Origin: Chrysomallon squamiferum
Taxonomy: Eukaryota > Mollusca > Gastropoda > Neomphalida > Peltospiridae
Direction of reading: 5' to 3'
Assembly: GCA_012295275.1 (NCBI GenBank)
Contig: CM022675.1
Location: forward strand, 5,060,352 to 5,124,351
DNA: 64,000 nt
Shown: one piece after another, positions 11,876 to 25,584 of the stretch
How positions within the stretch are numbered: the stretch's first letter is position 1
Layout of the letters: each line of letters opens with the position of its first letter
Position numbers and translations under genes: made by a program
Notes under the pieces: model-generated
What the model saw: only the letters and a program-made list of their open reading frames with translations
Told to the model about the DNA's origin: nothing
The model's database searches: none

Positions 11876-14640
11876 TTGACTAACAAACCAATCAATACTC
11901 AGTGAAGACATCATATTTATACAGGTAATTACAGAAAGAAAAAACAATTTTCAAGACTACTTCAGCCACATTATGATATCTTTGTCTGATGATAAAAAGA
12001 AGTAATTTGGATTTCGTTAGAAAATTGTTTTCAGCCTTAATTAATTTTCTTTTAGCCTATGTACATGAATTACCTGCAGATTAAAATAAATCTTCCATGT
12101 ACGTCTTTTATTGCAAATACAGGCATGCTGTAAAAACAAAAAATCTTTGCAGGTTAGAATAAACAGATATGACCAATTAACTCAGAAAAAAAATGCACAA
12201 CAAACAACTCCCACTCTAAAATGTGGTATGATTTTGTCATAGCAACCTCACAGTATAAGTGTAGAAACTACAATAAACAAAACTAATAAGAAAATAAAAG
12301 AGAGAAATAAAAACAAAATTAACATGACAATATTAAAGAGGATTGAAACTTAATTAAACCATGGAAATATTCTGTATTATTGTTACTGGTTTAGTTGATC
12401 AGTTAAGATACAGTTTAAAATATAGTAATAATAGTTAAGTTGTGACAATTTTCTTTATTATAATATTTTTTTTTTTTTCTTCATTTAATATTAATCTTCA
12501 AATTTACTGAGTTTTAGATTTATAACAGATGTTTAATTACCTGAATATCCTGGAAACTCAAATGGAGTTTTTCATCTTGAAAGGCGATGATTCGCAACAT
12601 CTCTTTTTTATTTTCTGTCATACTGTTACTTCTTTTGATGCAGAAATCATCTATATAGAAACAGATAGCTTTTACATTAAACAGAACAGATGCACAAAAA
12701 TAGAACAATAAATAGTGTAAAATAACATTTAAAAACAACAGAACAGGTGCATGAAAATAAAATAATAAATAATGTAAAATAAGATTTAAATTTAACAAAA
12801 TAGATGCAAGAAAATAAAATAACAAGATTTAAAAGTGTCAGATACGCTCTTTAATTATCACGTAAACCGTGTAATTGTGTGTTTATTTGGAAAGTTCTTA
12901 AAATACATTCTATTCATAAGCTGTCATTAGTACCTGAAATACATCCTAAGATTCACTTAAAAATACTTGTAAGTGCACTGCCCTTGAACCTGCGTTCCTT
13001 AACAGAGATAAAAATACAAAATGCATTTTTTTCAATAATCTATTTACTTTTACTATCAGTAACCATCTGTAAGATCCTGACATTATTAGCTACACCCTAA
13101 ACTGTAGCCTTAAATAGGAACCAACACATCGTGTACAATGTGTAAACTCATTTTGTTAATTATTTATGTACTTTCTGTTTGTTTGTTTTCTTAACAAAAC
13201 ACTGAAACAACTCTGCAAATGCTGTAGCTTTCAATTACCTTTAGTTTTTTCATAAAATAAAACTTCAAAGTCAAAACAATAATATAATATTCTAAACTGT
13301 TTTTATTTTACAGGATTCATTATAATTGTTGGCAGTTTTAATTTTTCGGTAGGTCAAATAAATAAATAAATATATAATATTAGCAAAAAGTTAAATAAAT
13401 AAAATATAATAATTAAAAATAATAATAATGAAATAACAACAAAACCATTGCAATGAATGCCATAACTTTTATTTTATTTGATTTAATGTTTATTATAATT
13501 CACAATTACTAAAAATGTTACAAATGTCAGAGTATATGATCAGCAATATTGTTCAGCCGTAAATAATAATATCAGTACAAGTTATTAAGATTATATAAAA
13601 TTCCTATAAAAAAAGTAAAGAATATAAAATACAGATAAAATTCTTATGAAAAGGAAACAAAGTAAATAAGCAACATTTTATAACTATATAAGATTCAAGT
13701 CTAGTGCTTGGAGTAAAACTATACTCAAATCTATTAAAAACAAAATAAAGATCCACTTACACTGAAGATGTTAAAGTGCTTTAAATAAGATCACACAGAA
13801 AAACACTATTAAAAGCAACAGCTCATTATGAAGTCATTCCTATAAACAAATGTAGAAATATTTTATGTTGATGTGGAGATGTCTGGAACATCATCTGTTT
13901 CCTACAGTATCATTGTTTATCTATCACCTTCAGATATGTTTGTGTTAATCGACTGAATAAAAGTTTATGATGACAAATGCTAAAACTGGACAAGAAAATA
14001 TCTGTCAGTCACGTATTTTCAGCTGTGGTATCAGCTATTATCTTATGATACATTTGAATCATGCAGTCAGATATTATCTACTAATACTTTCAAATTATAT
14101 ATAGTTTTTCATATAAAATATTTCTATGAATAAATATTTCCAGTTTTGATATTACATGCTCAAAGAGAAAACTACGAATACTACAAACAGTTTGATTGAT
14201 GTGATGTTCTAACTAAAAAATAAAATGTTCTGTCTTTCTACAAAGTGCATGTCAGAAATTTGGTCATACAAATAATTCTGAACTGTAATTAGTTTTAGAA
14301 AATATAATTTTCGAAATATTACTTTAACTGAAAAACTTTAATAATTGGTTAAAAGTTTCTGTTGTTCCTGTTTAAAACTACAGATTTAAAATATAAATGA
14401 TTACTATTGCACCACAGTTATATATTGTCTTAATAAAATTAATTTTCATCACTGTTAACTTTAAATATCATACTGGATACTGGTTTTGTATCACTTTTGG
14501 TTTTAGAAAATATATTTTACTAATAGAATGTATGTTAACAACATGTAATATTTAGACTATTTTCATCACAAGAGTTCAAGCAAATATGTTGTGTCTAGCT
14601 ATAATTTTGATTAACAGTTTAATGATATTTTATTAAGTAT
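11876..14640. other. Gene-poor AT-rich stretch
   Basis: Presumed 3' flank of the cyclase gene (AATAAA at 12085-12090) followed by AT-rich DNA with no convincing exon on either strand. Apart from the tandem repeat at 12.68 kb, nothing stands out. Confidence 0.5.
12682..12830. repeat. 56-bp tandem repeat, about 2.6 copies
   Basis: Units beginning AACAGAACAGATGCA / AACAGAACAGGTGCA / AACAAAATAGATGCA, each followed by AAAATAAAATAATAAAT and GTAAAATAA. Period is about 56 bp. The minus-strand ORF over it is repeat-driven. Confidence 0.75.
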
Positions 14641-14642
14641 TC

Positions 14643-16680
14643 TGCATAGCACTGGGTATCGTCAGAATTACAAATATCTTAGTTGGTCTCTGTCATAGAG
14701 CTCATCTGGCACAGACTGGTCAACAGGTGGTGGTTTTTTCATTCCTTGTTCATCTTTTTGTATATTTTCCAACAAGTACTCTCACCCTGAACATAAACCT
14801 AGAAAAATATAATCATATTCATTAAATTTTCTTTAACTTAATTACACTAATGTCTCTTCAAGCACAAAAAAAAAGAAAAGAAAAAAGGAACACATATGCA
14901 TTGCTCAAACATGTAATTCTATATTGAATTAATATATATTAATAGTGATTAAAACATATTTATAGTAAAAATACATGTTTTAACATGATTTTGACTGCCT
15001 TATTGAAATAGAAAAGACAAATTATTAAACATATGTAACTAAAATACTAAAATCTGAATGTAGCCCATTGAATAAAAATATTAGCTATTAATAAAACACA
15101 GCTTTGTTGGTGAAATACGTTCTCAAAGAATTGTTTTTGCTTTGTTTGTAAGTTTTTTGCAGTGCTTTGGTAGGTCTTTTGACCAGTGACAACTGGGGGT
15201 CATTCCCCTGCTTTCTAGCAAATGCTGATCAATTTCAATATTAAAAACGTGTCACATTCTCTAGGAATGAAATGGTAAATCAATTACTGGGGCAAAACAT
15301 TTTTTTTTTTGCAGGGGGGGGACGGGGTGCAGATGTCATAATCTGATATTGAGGAACTTGTGTAAGTTGAAAAGTAAAAATGTGAAGAAGTAACAAACAA
15401 CAAATCTTTGTTAATTTCAAGTCTTGTAATTGCTGACATACTCCATTCTTTTTATTTCCATATAAACTCAATTATATGATAGATACTGGAGTTCAGTAGC
15501 AACTTTTAGAGAAAATTGACAAAATTTGATATATTAACAAGTAATATATTGCAGAAGATATTCATGCTGACATAGTTGCACAACTCTATCAAGATCAAAT
15601 TCAAGGAAAACTCATGAAGGGGTCTTATTTTATCATTTAAATGCCTTAGCACACAAATCTGTGGTTACAATGTGGCCTTGAACTGATTGACAACCTTCCA
15701 TACTCTACTGCTTTATCACCATCTTATTATCATGTTTTCAAATTTGGAAAACAATCCAACAACAACTATTTGTTGCAGTACTGAAGCAGTTATGTCAGAT
15801 GAAGTACTTCTATGCCAAGGGGACCCAAATACTGCAGCATCACTGGAAGAAGTGTATTGACTGCAATAGGGACTACACTGAAAAATAGACTGTATGTGGT
15901 CATATTCCACAAGGGCATGACTTTAGCCTATGAACATTATGTTTTGTGACTACTGTTTTCTTTTCTTTTTTCTTTTTTATATAAAAATTGATATGTTTAT
16001 ATTCAAAGATAGACATTTTTGCTTCTATAAAATGAAAAATAATATTTTTTTCTTTTTGTTTTGATGTAGCTTCTTTTATCAGTTCAGTTTTATAAAAGAT
16101 TTAGGTTAAAATACTATGCAATCATTAATTATTTGCAAATAAATGAACATTCTAAATAGGTTAATGTTAAAATTAACTTTTGAAAACTATTTTTATATGT
16201 GTAATATGATTATCAAAACATTTACACACATAGACACACTGAGTTTTATTTATTTTCAATTAAATTTTGGACATGTTTATTCTAATGAAACTTTAAAAAT
16301 TTGTGTTACCTATTTCTTCTTCATTTGGTTCTGTGTAGCCATCAGATGTTTTGGATTCTGAAGCAAAGTTGGCACCATCACATACATTGCTTGCTTTACC
16401 ACTCTAAAATCAATACCTTGATTTACAATGCAATCAACAATGTCTGCTTTGGTACCATGGAACAGTTGTTGCTCATTCGCACCATAATTTCGTTCCATGA
16501 TTTGTTTTTTCCTGAAATTTAAAATGGCTTTGTGAAGTCAGAAAAGTTTGACCCATTTTATCAGTTGTAAATATATGTCTTTGGACATCAGTATAACATG
16601 GTTCATATGGAAATCCTGGAAGTATAGTATGGAATTTCAAAATTGATTTTACTGTTTCTGGTAAATTCCTCATACTTAAC
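14643..16680 (-). pseudogene. PARP catalytic-domain gene fragment (TIPARP/PARP14-like), broken
   Basis: Read on the minus strand. About 16,680-16,510 gives an approach segment (PETVKSILKFHTILPGFPYE). About 16,509-16,309 gives the signature NEQQLFHGT, then IVDCIVNQGIDF and, after a one-base frame change, SGKASNVCDGANFASESKTSDGYTEP, ending at a GTAACA donor. This matches the ADP-ribosyltransferase fold: H of the H-Y-[E/I] triad in LFHGT, then the G-ANFA loop. A last exon from an acceptor at about 14,798 reads FMFRVRVLVGKYT, the conserved C-terminal strand, then a frame shift to KKPPPVDQSVPDELYDRDQ and a further shift to PTKIFVIL. The usual catalytic Tyr of the Y-G-GSYF loop reads Cys or Asp here. 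At least three frame changes make it a pseudogene. The intron contains a mariner remnant. Confidence 0.65.
15590..15890 (+). pseudogene. Mariner (Tc1/mariner) transposase C-terminal remnant
   Basis: Fragments of the mariner transposase appear in order, in shifting frames: VLFYHLNALAHKSVVTM (the H-DNA-AH region, second catalytic Asp lost), then GLELIDNLPYSTALSPSYYH (the PPYSPDLAPSDYH region, with Asp changed), then YFYAKGTQILQHHWKKCIDC with a final NRDYTEK and stop at about 15,888. These are the last two catalytic blocks and the C-terminal W-KCID motif of the family. At least two frameshifts and the missing acidic residues show it is dead. Terminal repeats were not identified. It lies in the intron of the PARP fragment, in opposite orientation. 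Confidence 0.7.
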
Positions 16681-16964
16681 TTTGGCTATGAAATTTTTAA
16701 AATTATATAATTAAAGATAATTTCTCTCTTTAATCTTTTGACAGATGAATTATTTTATAAGTTATAATATTTTTTTTAAACTGCAGTCTTTGATTCATCG
16801 ATGCTGTCAGACCACATATCTCTGAACATGTGGTTTTCTTAATTTAAATTATAACCTAGAATGAATGATGTAATGTGATAAGGTGGATGCAGTCTAATAG
16901 GAGTAAATTATAATATTAAGACTTTGGACATGTCTGCTAGTTGTTTTACTACTACTACTACCAC

Positions 16965-17019
<55 letters not shown>

Positions 17020-17640
17020 CGTCATGCGATCTAGTTTTCTATGACATATAAAAATTCAAAAAAAATGTTTCGAAGGTTTTCATTAAAACGACGTTCTCTT
17101 TCAGAACTGATTTACTTTTACCAAAAATCTATAAATTGTCAGTTTGTGCTGAATGAAGACACGCTTCAGGTTAACTGACATTTAAATCTGCACAAAACCT
17201 AACCAAAACCCTAACCAAAATGCTAACCATACTTCAGAAACTCCTCGTATGATTTTCCAGGTCTTGCAGCTTTTTCAGCTATTTAAGCTAACCCTGGGCA
17301 TAAACCTCACTCGTAACAGTGTGATAAAATTAAGGATGTTTTGAAATAAATCTAACCAAATCATTTCCTATCACTCACCTAACCTTAACAATGTTTCCAA
17401 ATAAACTAAGGAAAAACATTTTGATAAATATATATTAAATCACCTAACTTTAACCCACCATGAAAGATTTACTAAAATATATTTTTTTTTCTCATCATGT
17501 TTAACTTTCAAAATAAAAGTGGACTTCATTTGTGTCAGGAACTGAAGTTTCCATTAGTTAATACTGAATCTCAACTATTTTTAGTCAACATAATTATAAG
17601 CTTTTAAGAGTTACGGCCTTTTGTTTATATAAAAATGTGT
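16681..17640. other. AT-rich DNA with TAA microsatellite
   Basis: An ACT/TAA microsatellite at about 16,948-17,012 and short CCTAACC-type phrases at 17,190-17,230. No gene supported. Confidence 0.55.
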
Positions 17641-17800
17641 TCTCCAGCCAGATCTGTCAATGAATTCATCTTTACTCATTTCACTTCCATCATTAATTCC
17701 AGTATAATCATTCCGTCAACAAGCGATAACGTTCTCCAGTCGATTAAGTACACACTCCAGTTGTTTCATTTCTTTGTCACTGTTTTCTGAACTTGATCTT
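17640..17800 (-). pseudogene. Coding-looking minus-strand fragment
   Basis: One minus-strand frame reads about 50 codons with a single TGA. It begins SENSDKEMKQLECVLNRLEN and, after the stop, continues DYTGINDGSEMSKDEFIDRS. The first part is a short amphipathic helix; the whole is acidic and not low-complexity. It faintly recalls the N-terminal helix of cyclase-associated proteins, but this is too short to name. No clear splice sites. Confidence 0.25.
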
Positions 17801-17837
17801 TTCCATCTTCATGTTTGTTACAAGCCAGTCTGTTATA

Positions 17838-18000
17838 TGTAAGGACCAATCGGACACATGTAATATAGACAGTGTTACATTACAGGACCAATCGGACACA
17901 TGTAATATAGACAGTGTTTCATCACAGGACCAATCGGACACATGTAATATAGACAGTGTTACATCACAGGACCAATCGGATACATGTAATATAGACAGCC
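17838..18000. repeat. 42-bp tandem repeat, four copies, open in frame
   Basis: Four copies of a 42-bp unit starting GGACCAATCGGACACATG and ending GACAGTGTTACATCACA. The unit is a multiple of three, so a plus-strand frame (17,793-18,032) reads a 14-residue repeat DQSDTCNIDSVTSQ. Copies differ at only a few positions. Confidence 0.85.
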
Positions 18001-19229
18001 TTTTTTTCTGTAGGTCGCGAGATCGTTCTTGAGCGAGGGTATGTTTTAGCTTTTTTCAACTTGACTTGGAACGAGGAATACAGAAAATTCGCTATTATCA
18101 CATAACCATTCTCCGCGGGTAACAATTTTAGCAATTGTAATTTCTTATTAGAGTTCCGTACTTTTTTGAAGAGTATATGTTTTTCACACCAATCCAGTTG
18201 TGAACTGAAGTGTCATATTTATTATGTAAATTTAGTTTTATTGTTAATGTTATATATTTATTATTGTGGTTGTTGTTGTTGTTCTTTTTTTTTCTTTTTT
18301 TTTTTTTGGGTGTTTGTCATGTTTGTTTTTTTAAAAATCATTAATTAATTAACTACTTAATTTTATCATTCTACCGTTTGTAATGACGAAATAATATATA
18401 TCCAAAAAAAACAACAAAAAATACCTGATTCTCCAGTTTTCTATAGTTTCGACTGTAATCATAATAAAACTTCTGATTGTACTGCTAGAATAACAACTAC
18501 TACTAAATAAATTAATTAATTAAAATATAAAATACAAAATCAAACAGAATCACTTCTCCATCATAACACGCCAGAGGGTAAAACAGAAGTCTAAAATATT
18601 TAGTCATTGTTGTTTTCTTACGATCCGTGACAGTCTCCCCAAAACCATAAAATAATAACTTGCAAGTACAAAGAATTTTATTGTTGTTGTTGTATACAGA
18701 CTTTAACATAATGAGACGGTCATAACCTTAATTGTATTTCTCAGCCTCTCGTAACAACAACAGCAACGGTCATAGTAATAATAATGATAAATAAACTGGT
18801 CGAGCTATAATTTCTGTATTGGCGTTTTCAGGGTTTGACTCGGTTAACTAACGGTTTAATTTCTGCTGTATTAGAAATAGCTGAATAATTATTTGTTATA
18901 AAAAATAACGTACTGTTGTTAGTGAAATGAGCAAACGTAACGTAGTGTTTTTTAAAGATAATTTATTAACTTTGATAATTTTTACATGTCAACACTGTTT
19001 AAATAGTGTTAGGTGTTATTAGCTTGATCCACAGAATATATTTAATGATAACAGTGGATTCTTTAATAGTCTTGTCATTCTGATTGAGGCACATCATGTG
19101 ATCCAGAAAAAATGTCAGTATTGTTTTTCATTCTTTTTTTTTTTAATGACACATCCAAAATCTGCTAAAATTCGCTGAGTTGAAGTCTGTCAGATTTAAT
19201 TAATAAAAGTTAAAATTATCAAATTTGAA
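18001..19229. other. AT-rich DNA, no gene seen
   Basis: T-runs at about 18,280-18,310 and GTT/AAC triplet patches near 18,680 and 18,755. ORFs are short and low-complexity. Confidence 0.5.
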
Positions 19230-19899
19230 TTGACGTTTTATTTACTTCCAGAAATAATTTTATTAATCTGAAATACATAAACAATTTTTATTAGGTATAT
19301 ATTTGTTTCACAAGCATTATTAAAATTAGAAATACTTTGTATTACTAAAGAATTAGAACCTTTGTGAAGGGAGACAACTGTAACAGAGCATTACCTACAA
19401 CGTCATTCAATGATGCGAAATCTTGCATAGAAAAAAATATATATTTATATATATATTGTTATACTTGGCGATATACATTCTTGTGTATACAAAATATGAT
19501 CGAAAATATATTTAAAAAAAGTTGGATTCAACGAAATCGTATCGTTGCTACAGCAGAAGAAATCGACTTCGCAACAAAACAAAATACGATTAAAAGAAAA
19601 GGTAAATGGTAATTTTAAATAATAGCAATAATAATACAACGCGATCGCTATCTGTGACAATAGCATTGTTATTATAATCTGTTTTAATAATATTACAGAA
19701 CACCACTAAACAAACTAATTTTTGGGGAGAAATTATCAATGAAAGCGGTAAATAAATAAAAAAATAAATAAATAATGTAAAAAAAAAGAAAAAAAGAAAT
19801 ACTAAAAGATAAATAACATTGGTAATAGAAACGGTGTAGCAGCCTGTGCGGTATCTTTCCCTCAGCCTCAAAACAATTGTTAATGAATAACGATACATT

Positions 19900-19901
<2 letters not shown>

Positions 19902-19942
<41 letters not shown>
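19902..19942. repeat. TG microsatellite
   Basis: Pure TG tract of about 40 bp. Confidence 0.9.
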
Positions 19943-19947
<5 letters not shown>

Positions 19948-20184
19948 TATGTATACATAATATAATGTTGATTAAAAATTATGCTGATAATTAGAGATAT
20001 TACATTTCTAAGTTGTCTCGGAAAGCTTCTTAAATAACACCTAGAGTTGTCTCTTAAAACAAATAATATACTATTTGAAGTACTAGAAGAATTATTGTAC
20101 TACTTTTTCACATTAAACTGATTATGATCATGATATATATATATATATATATTATATTGGCTTAAAACCGACTCCGTGTATGAC

Positions 20185-20187
<3 letters not shown>

Positions 20188-20241
<54 letters not shown>
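20188..20241. repeat. TG microsatellite
   Basis: Pure TG tract of about 54 bp. The matching place in copy B (about 46,140) has only a short GTGCGTGTGCGTG, so the expansion came after duplication. Confidence 0.85.
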
Positions 20242-20245
<4 letters not shown>

Positions 20246-20974
20246 ACATTGACGGTAGTTACAAATATTTATGGAAATTATAGGCCTAACGCTCGGTTTG
20301 ATCTTTTCTCAAGATAGATCTGAGATATGTCTAGTCGACATATTTATATTTCACGCCGATCTTTCTACGTCACTGGAAATCTTTAATTGAAAATAGTTTC
20401 GACATTTTTACATTGAGGTCAATGGCTGAAAAGCGCAATAAACTCGTATTTTCACATTAGATTTATAAATAAATCTTTATGTAAATGTAAAACCAGGTTT
20501 TTACTTTCAACTAGATCATAAGTCATAACTATTCATATTATATAAACTAAGTGGGAAGGGTGAGGGGACTTGAGCCTTGAGGAGGGGGCGGTAAAATGTC
20601 TTTAGCCTATGGGCGACAAGCACATTAAATCCAACCCTGAGTCAGTCACACGGAACTCTCTTTTTTCTTACTTAAGTACCTATCTTTTTTACTTTCCTGT
20701 TGTATTTATAAAAATAAATGTTAGTTTAGGTATCTCTGTGTTTGTGTCGTTTTTATTATTTTATTGTTGTTATTATTATTTATTTATTTACCCTTGTTTT
20801 GAAAAGTTTTTATCTTTACAGACGCTAACACAGTATACATATATTGTAATAAAATATTTTATCATTGTTAATCTTCATGTACTTAGACATAAATGTATTT
20901 GTCTTGACTGATTATTTCATTACTTTGTGTCACTTTTCACTTGATTCACATTAATCACTCTATAATACAGTTTT

Positions 20975-21022
<48 letters not shown>
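20975..21022. repeat. CA microsatellite
   Basis: Pure CA tract. A second one lies at 21,226-21,282. Confidence 0.9.
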
Positions 21023-21025
<3 letters not shown>

Positions 21026-21222
21026 TATTAATAATCAAAAGAAATGTTACCACAGAACAATGGAAATTTCAGAAATATATTAAAACATATTTACTTTCAT
21101 ATATTTTTATTTAACATTTCAGCACTTCAGGACAAGACACCCAAAAAGGTGAATACACCCTTCATTTGATTATTTTCTACTTTGTTACTGATAATAGATG
21201 ATAGAATAGATTCAAACATTGA

Positions 21223-21284
<62 letters not shown>

Positions 21285-21491
21285 TTTTGTTATAAGAGAA
21301 ATAAACTTTAAATGTAGTGCCATTATGAATTGTTTGATGGGATTATTTGTTGTTTTAACGCATATATGCGATATCTTACACAGACTACACAGTTTAAAAT
21401 GCAATGCAGATAAAACAAAGGAAAATGATTATTTATTTCCAATCTCTCTGAGTTGCCATACTTGTAAATTTTTATTTTATTTTAATTTATT

Positions 21492-21523
<32 letters not shown>

Positions 21524-21654
21524 CAGACAATGTTTTCACACCTATATAAAACCTTGGTAAATTCCTGGACAATAATTAGCAACTTATTGTAGTGTGAGTT
21601 CTAAGCTTTGTGATTTTATGTGGTGCATTAACATAAATTAAGAAGAAGAAAGAA

Positions 21655-21774
21655 AAAAAAGGGTGAAAAAAAAAATAACAACACCGTTTATTTGAAAAAA
21701 GAACCATATCGATTTATAATTAGTACGTATATGTTACTAAAGGTTTATGTTCCTTTATTTATTTTATTTGTTTT

Positions 21775-21814
<40 letters not shown>

Positions 21815-22115
21815 TTTGCAGAAAAATGCGGGATAATTGCCGGTGTTTACGGATTTACGATTGGCTAATAATGAGAGAGGGAAAAAAAAAAAAAAAAAAA
21901 AAAAAAATAAAATAATAAAAAATAAATATAATAAAAAAAAAATAACAATATCGATTTATAATTAGTACGTATATTTGATAAAGGTTATTTTGTTCCTTTA
22001 TTTATTTCATTTGATTTGAACTTTTTTTTTTTTTTTTTTTTTTTTTATTAGTTTCGGAAAAATGCGGGATGATTGCCGGTCTTTACGGATTTACTTTTGT
22101 ATTTGACGTTTGAAG
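21655..22115. repeat. Local tandem duplication of about 230 bp
   Basis: Two adjacent copies share CGATTTATAATTAGTACGTA, a T-run of 25 or more bases, and AAAATGCGGGATAATTGCCGG / AAAATGCGGGATGATTGCCGG. Copy B has this block once (about 46,900-47,110), so the doubling occurred in copy A. Confidence 0.7.
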
Positions 22116-23062
22116 AATTTTATTCAGAATTGATGTAATCGCATTATCAACCAACAAAGAAGTTGCTTAAAACATTTCAGGAGACAGGTATTACTATTTA
22201 TTATTATTGTTGTTAAAGTGTTTGGATTTTTTTGGTTTTATTTAATTATGATTTAAAAGTCATACCACATGATGGCAGCCATCTTATTCGGGAACAATAA
22301 TTATTTATTTATTTATTTATTATATATTTTTTTTCAAATAACGACTCTCGATTATAAATAAAATTCACCAGTGGTTGTACTAATGTGAACAGCATACACA
22401 ACATCATATAAACAAGAAATCATGATTAATAAAACAGTTTTAAAAAATATGCCAATTTTCTTTGACAGGTTGTTTTCTGCCAGGTTATTTATGATTTAGT
22501 ATTTTTAAAGATTTATGTTAAATTGCTGACTTGCTCTATATATTATTAAACATATTTAAAATATTTTTTAACCATATTAAAGGTTATAATAGGTGGGGCC
22601 CTAAATGCTTTCATATTATTAAAGCTAAATAACTGTATAACTCTGTTAACATCAAAAACTAATAAATTTGAATAAATATTTAAAAAAAAAAATATGACCA
22701 GGTTATTTTGATATGCAGATACAGTAAAATATTAATAAAATTATTTGTTATAATAAATATTTAACACACACACAAACACACAAAAGATACTAATACACTG
22801 TACAATCTCCATGCACAAAACATTACTAAAATGATTCTTTTTTGAAGCAGGTGTCTTATGCAGATAATATGACTAATACTAAGACATCCAAAACTATTTA
22901 CCTCTGTATCTATGGATAATGTACCTGGCTGACATTATTTGTTTCATCAAACATATATGTATTACAACATGTTAAATTCATACAGTATAAACCTATGAAT
23001 GTACGAGGTCTGAGTTCTGTCGAGCAGTGGCAAAGCCGACCTAAAAAGCAACACACAAAGAA

Positions 23063-25208
23063 ATGAAGCATATTGATATTCAGAATGCCAGGCAGGACAC
23101 TCCTCACATTCCACATTGCATGTTGACACAGGCAATGGAAGATGGTGATATGGACATTGACATTCATGTTCGGCAGGAAACTGCTGCAATTCCATATGGT
23201 GCTCCCCAAAACTGTGGCAGTGCTAAGGCAGTTTCAAATCCTGTGCTGCCAAGGCCTGCACCTTTGCTCAGTGTAACTGATTGGAAAACTCACCTGGAGG
23301 CCTTTATGTTGTCATTTACTCAGAATTCCCTGCCACTGTGCATGGTCCCCAAAATGATAGAATATGCTAAAGAAATTGCTAGAGGTAAAAAGGCAATGGA
23401 TGCCCTATCATGCAAGCGTGAAGGACTTGGTACTTTGTGTCACAATTGCCTACTCAATGACTTTAAACAAAGTTTCTTTTTGATGAACATGGACAACAAC
23501 AAAACGGTGCTCTCTACATTAGTTAGCTACTTCTTTGAGTCACAGCAAGAGGCTGTAGTCGAACACTTCGAGTCTGAAGACATGACAGTTGTGAATTCTC
23601 AGAAACTTCTGGATTTTGTCTTGAAAACTTTTGAGAGGTACCAAATTCCACTAACAAACCTAATATCCAATTTGTCACATTCTACAAATTATATGAGAGG
23701 AAAACATGCCGGAATTGAAACCCTGTTGAGAGAAAAGGTTCCCCATCTGTGTGACATTGATGGTGATATCTGTCACCACATACACAACAGTGTTCAGAAA
23801 TTCTGTGTTCATCTTGGGCATGTAGTTGAATGACTTGCACATGGATTTTAAGTGGAGCCCAGATATACGCGAGTCATTCCAAGAGGTATGCTTCATTCTT
23901 GGAATAAGCTACACAATGCTTGCCGAATAAGTTGCACATCAGTGGCTATGTGTATATGACAAAGAACTTGCCAATGCTGAATGCATTCCGATTCATCTAT
24001 TTTGACTGAGTACCTACCAGTGGTGGTCTGAAATGTGCTTACACACCAGTTGTTGCAAACTCCTTTCAAAAGTCTCCATGAAAGGATCTATAGCATCATA
24101 AACAATATGAAGCACAAGAAGATGAAACAGGTTGGAAAAAGCCACAAGGAAAGAATTGTGACCAGGGTACTCTATAAATATGAACAAATATGAACTTAAA
24201 TTTATACTCAGCCCTACTGCCCATGTTCAAATCTATGATCCTCATGTTTGAACTAAAGCAACGGATGATACATAGGTTACATGATGAGATGGTTCACCTC
24301 TTCCATCACTTCTTAGCATGTTTCCTGTGGCATGAGGTCCTCAGAGATACTAATTTCAAACAGTTGAAGAGAATTGATGTAGAAGATGAGGCAAATCACC
24401 TTCCCATCCAGTCCATATTCACTGGATCAGCCACACAGTCCATTGTTGATGAAGTGAAGAAGAAACCTATCCAAAGAAAGGAGGCTGTTGAATTCATGGA
24501 AACAGAGAAGAAAACACTTACAGTCTCCTCTAAATACATGCAGCAGAAGCTCCACTTGGAGAATGTATTGGAAAATTCAGGGACAATCCATGGCATGTGG
24601 TGCATTGACAAAATTGAAGGACTTCATGCCCACTGTGTTGGAGGCATCTCATTTGCAAGTAGATCAAGACCTACCACCAGCAGAAGTTGATGGAAAGCCT
24701 GTTCAGTTAGACCATTGGTGGGTTAAAATGCTTGGGAGGTATCCCATATTGGCTAAAGTAGTCAAGGCATGTCTAAGCATTTTTACAGGACCCCATATTG
24801 AACAATCGTTCAGTCAGATGAATGACATTGTCAAAAAGAAGTCAAACCCTTTTAGAAATGGCCAGCTACTCTGCAATGCAGAGTGTCTGATATGATTTTC
24901 TGCCAGGCATACCAGCTCCATCCAGGCATTCCATCCCGATGACATTCTCAGAATCCTGCATGGTTTACACTAAAACTGTTGTTGCTAGGTACAAGAACAA
25001 GTTTGAACAAGCTAAGCTGGAGCTTGAACAAAAAGCCAAAAGGCTCAAGTTGAACCACAAGGCAAAACAAGTGAACAGAAGTGTAGGTGGTAAAACAACC
25101 TTGGTGCACAGAGCTGCTGAACAAATCAAAAACTATTTAAAAAATAAAAAATCAACCCACCAGCGACAGCTTAGTGGTTCCCTAAGTTTTATAAAAATAT
25201 TTTCCTGA
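23063..25208 (+). pseudogene. hAT-superfamily transposase-like gene, frameshifted
   Basis: The first frame (23,063-23,833, 256 codons) contains a DFKQSFFLMNMD strand with the presumed first catalytic Asp, then LSTLVSYFFESQQEAVVEHF and NYMRGKHAGIETLLREKVPH followed by DIDGDICHHIHN. This is the RNase-H-fold core of a BED/hAT family common as uncharacterised genes in fish and molluscs. Reading then continues in other frames: DLHMDFKWSPDIRESFQEVC at about 23,835, a helical insertion at 24,190-24,590, and a hAT C-terminal dimerisation region at about 24,690-24,893 (HWWVKMLGRYPILAKVVKAC, then IEQSFSQMNDI). A basic tail frame follows at 24,939-25,208. Several frameshifts and stops make it non-functional. 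Relative to relatives I recall, a few residues after the catalytic Asp are missing. The N-terminal zinc finger and element ends were not found. Confidence 0.7.
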
Positions 25209-25425
25209 TTTGTTTTGTTAGGCTGTTCTCATCTGTGCCAGTGCATCATGAAATGTAGAGACCCTGTATCAGCATCACACAAATCCAGGCCATTTTCCAG
25301 AGAAGGGATACAAGAGAGTAACGAAACATCATCCAAGCAACGGTCTGGTGTCAGGTAATGTCAGGCCTGTGTTAGAATGTTTTCAGAAACCTCTTAACAG
25401 TGGCAAGGTATGTTTAGGGATGGTT

Positions 25426-25456
<31 letters not shown>

Positions 25457-25584
25457 AATATTGCATGAATGATAATATTGCCAAAAAATACCATTTATCA
25501 TAAAAAAAAAGATAATAAAGTATCATGTTCATGTTGGAATTACCAAAAGCTTTGTTTACCATTCATGTTAAATATTTTATGTAG

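Noticed and set aside
15280-15471. Minus-strand 63-codon frame
   Set aside because: No recognisable motif; it overlaps G- and T-runs and adjoins the mariner remnant.
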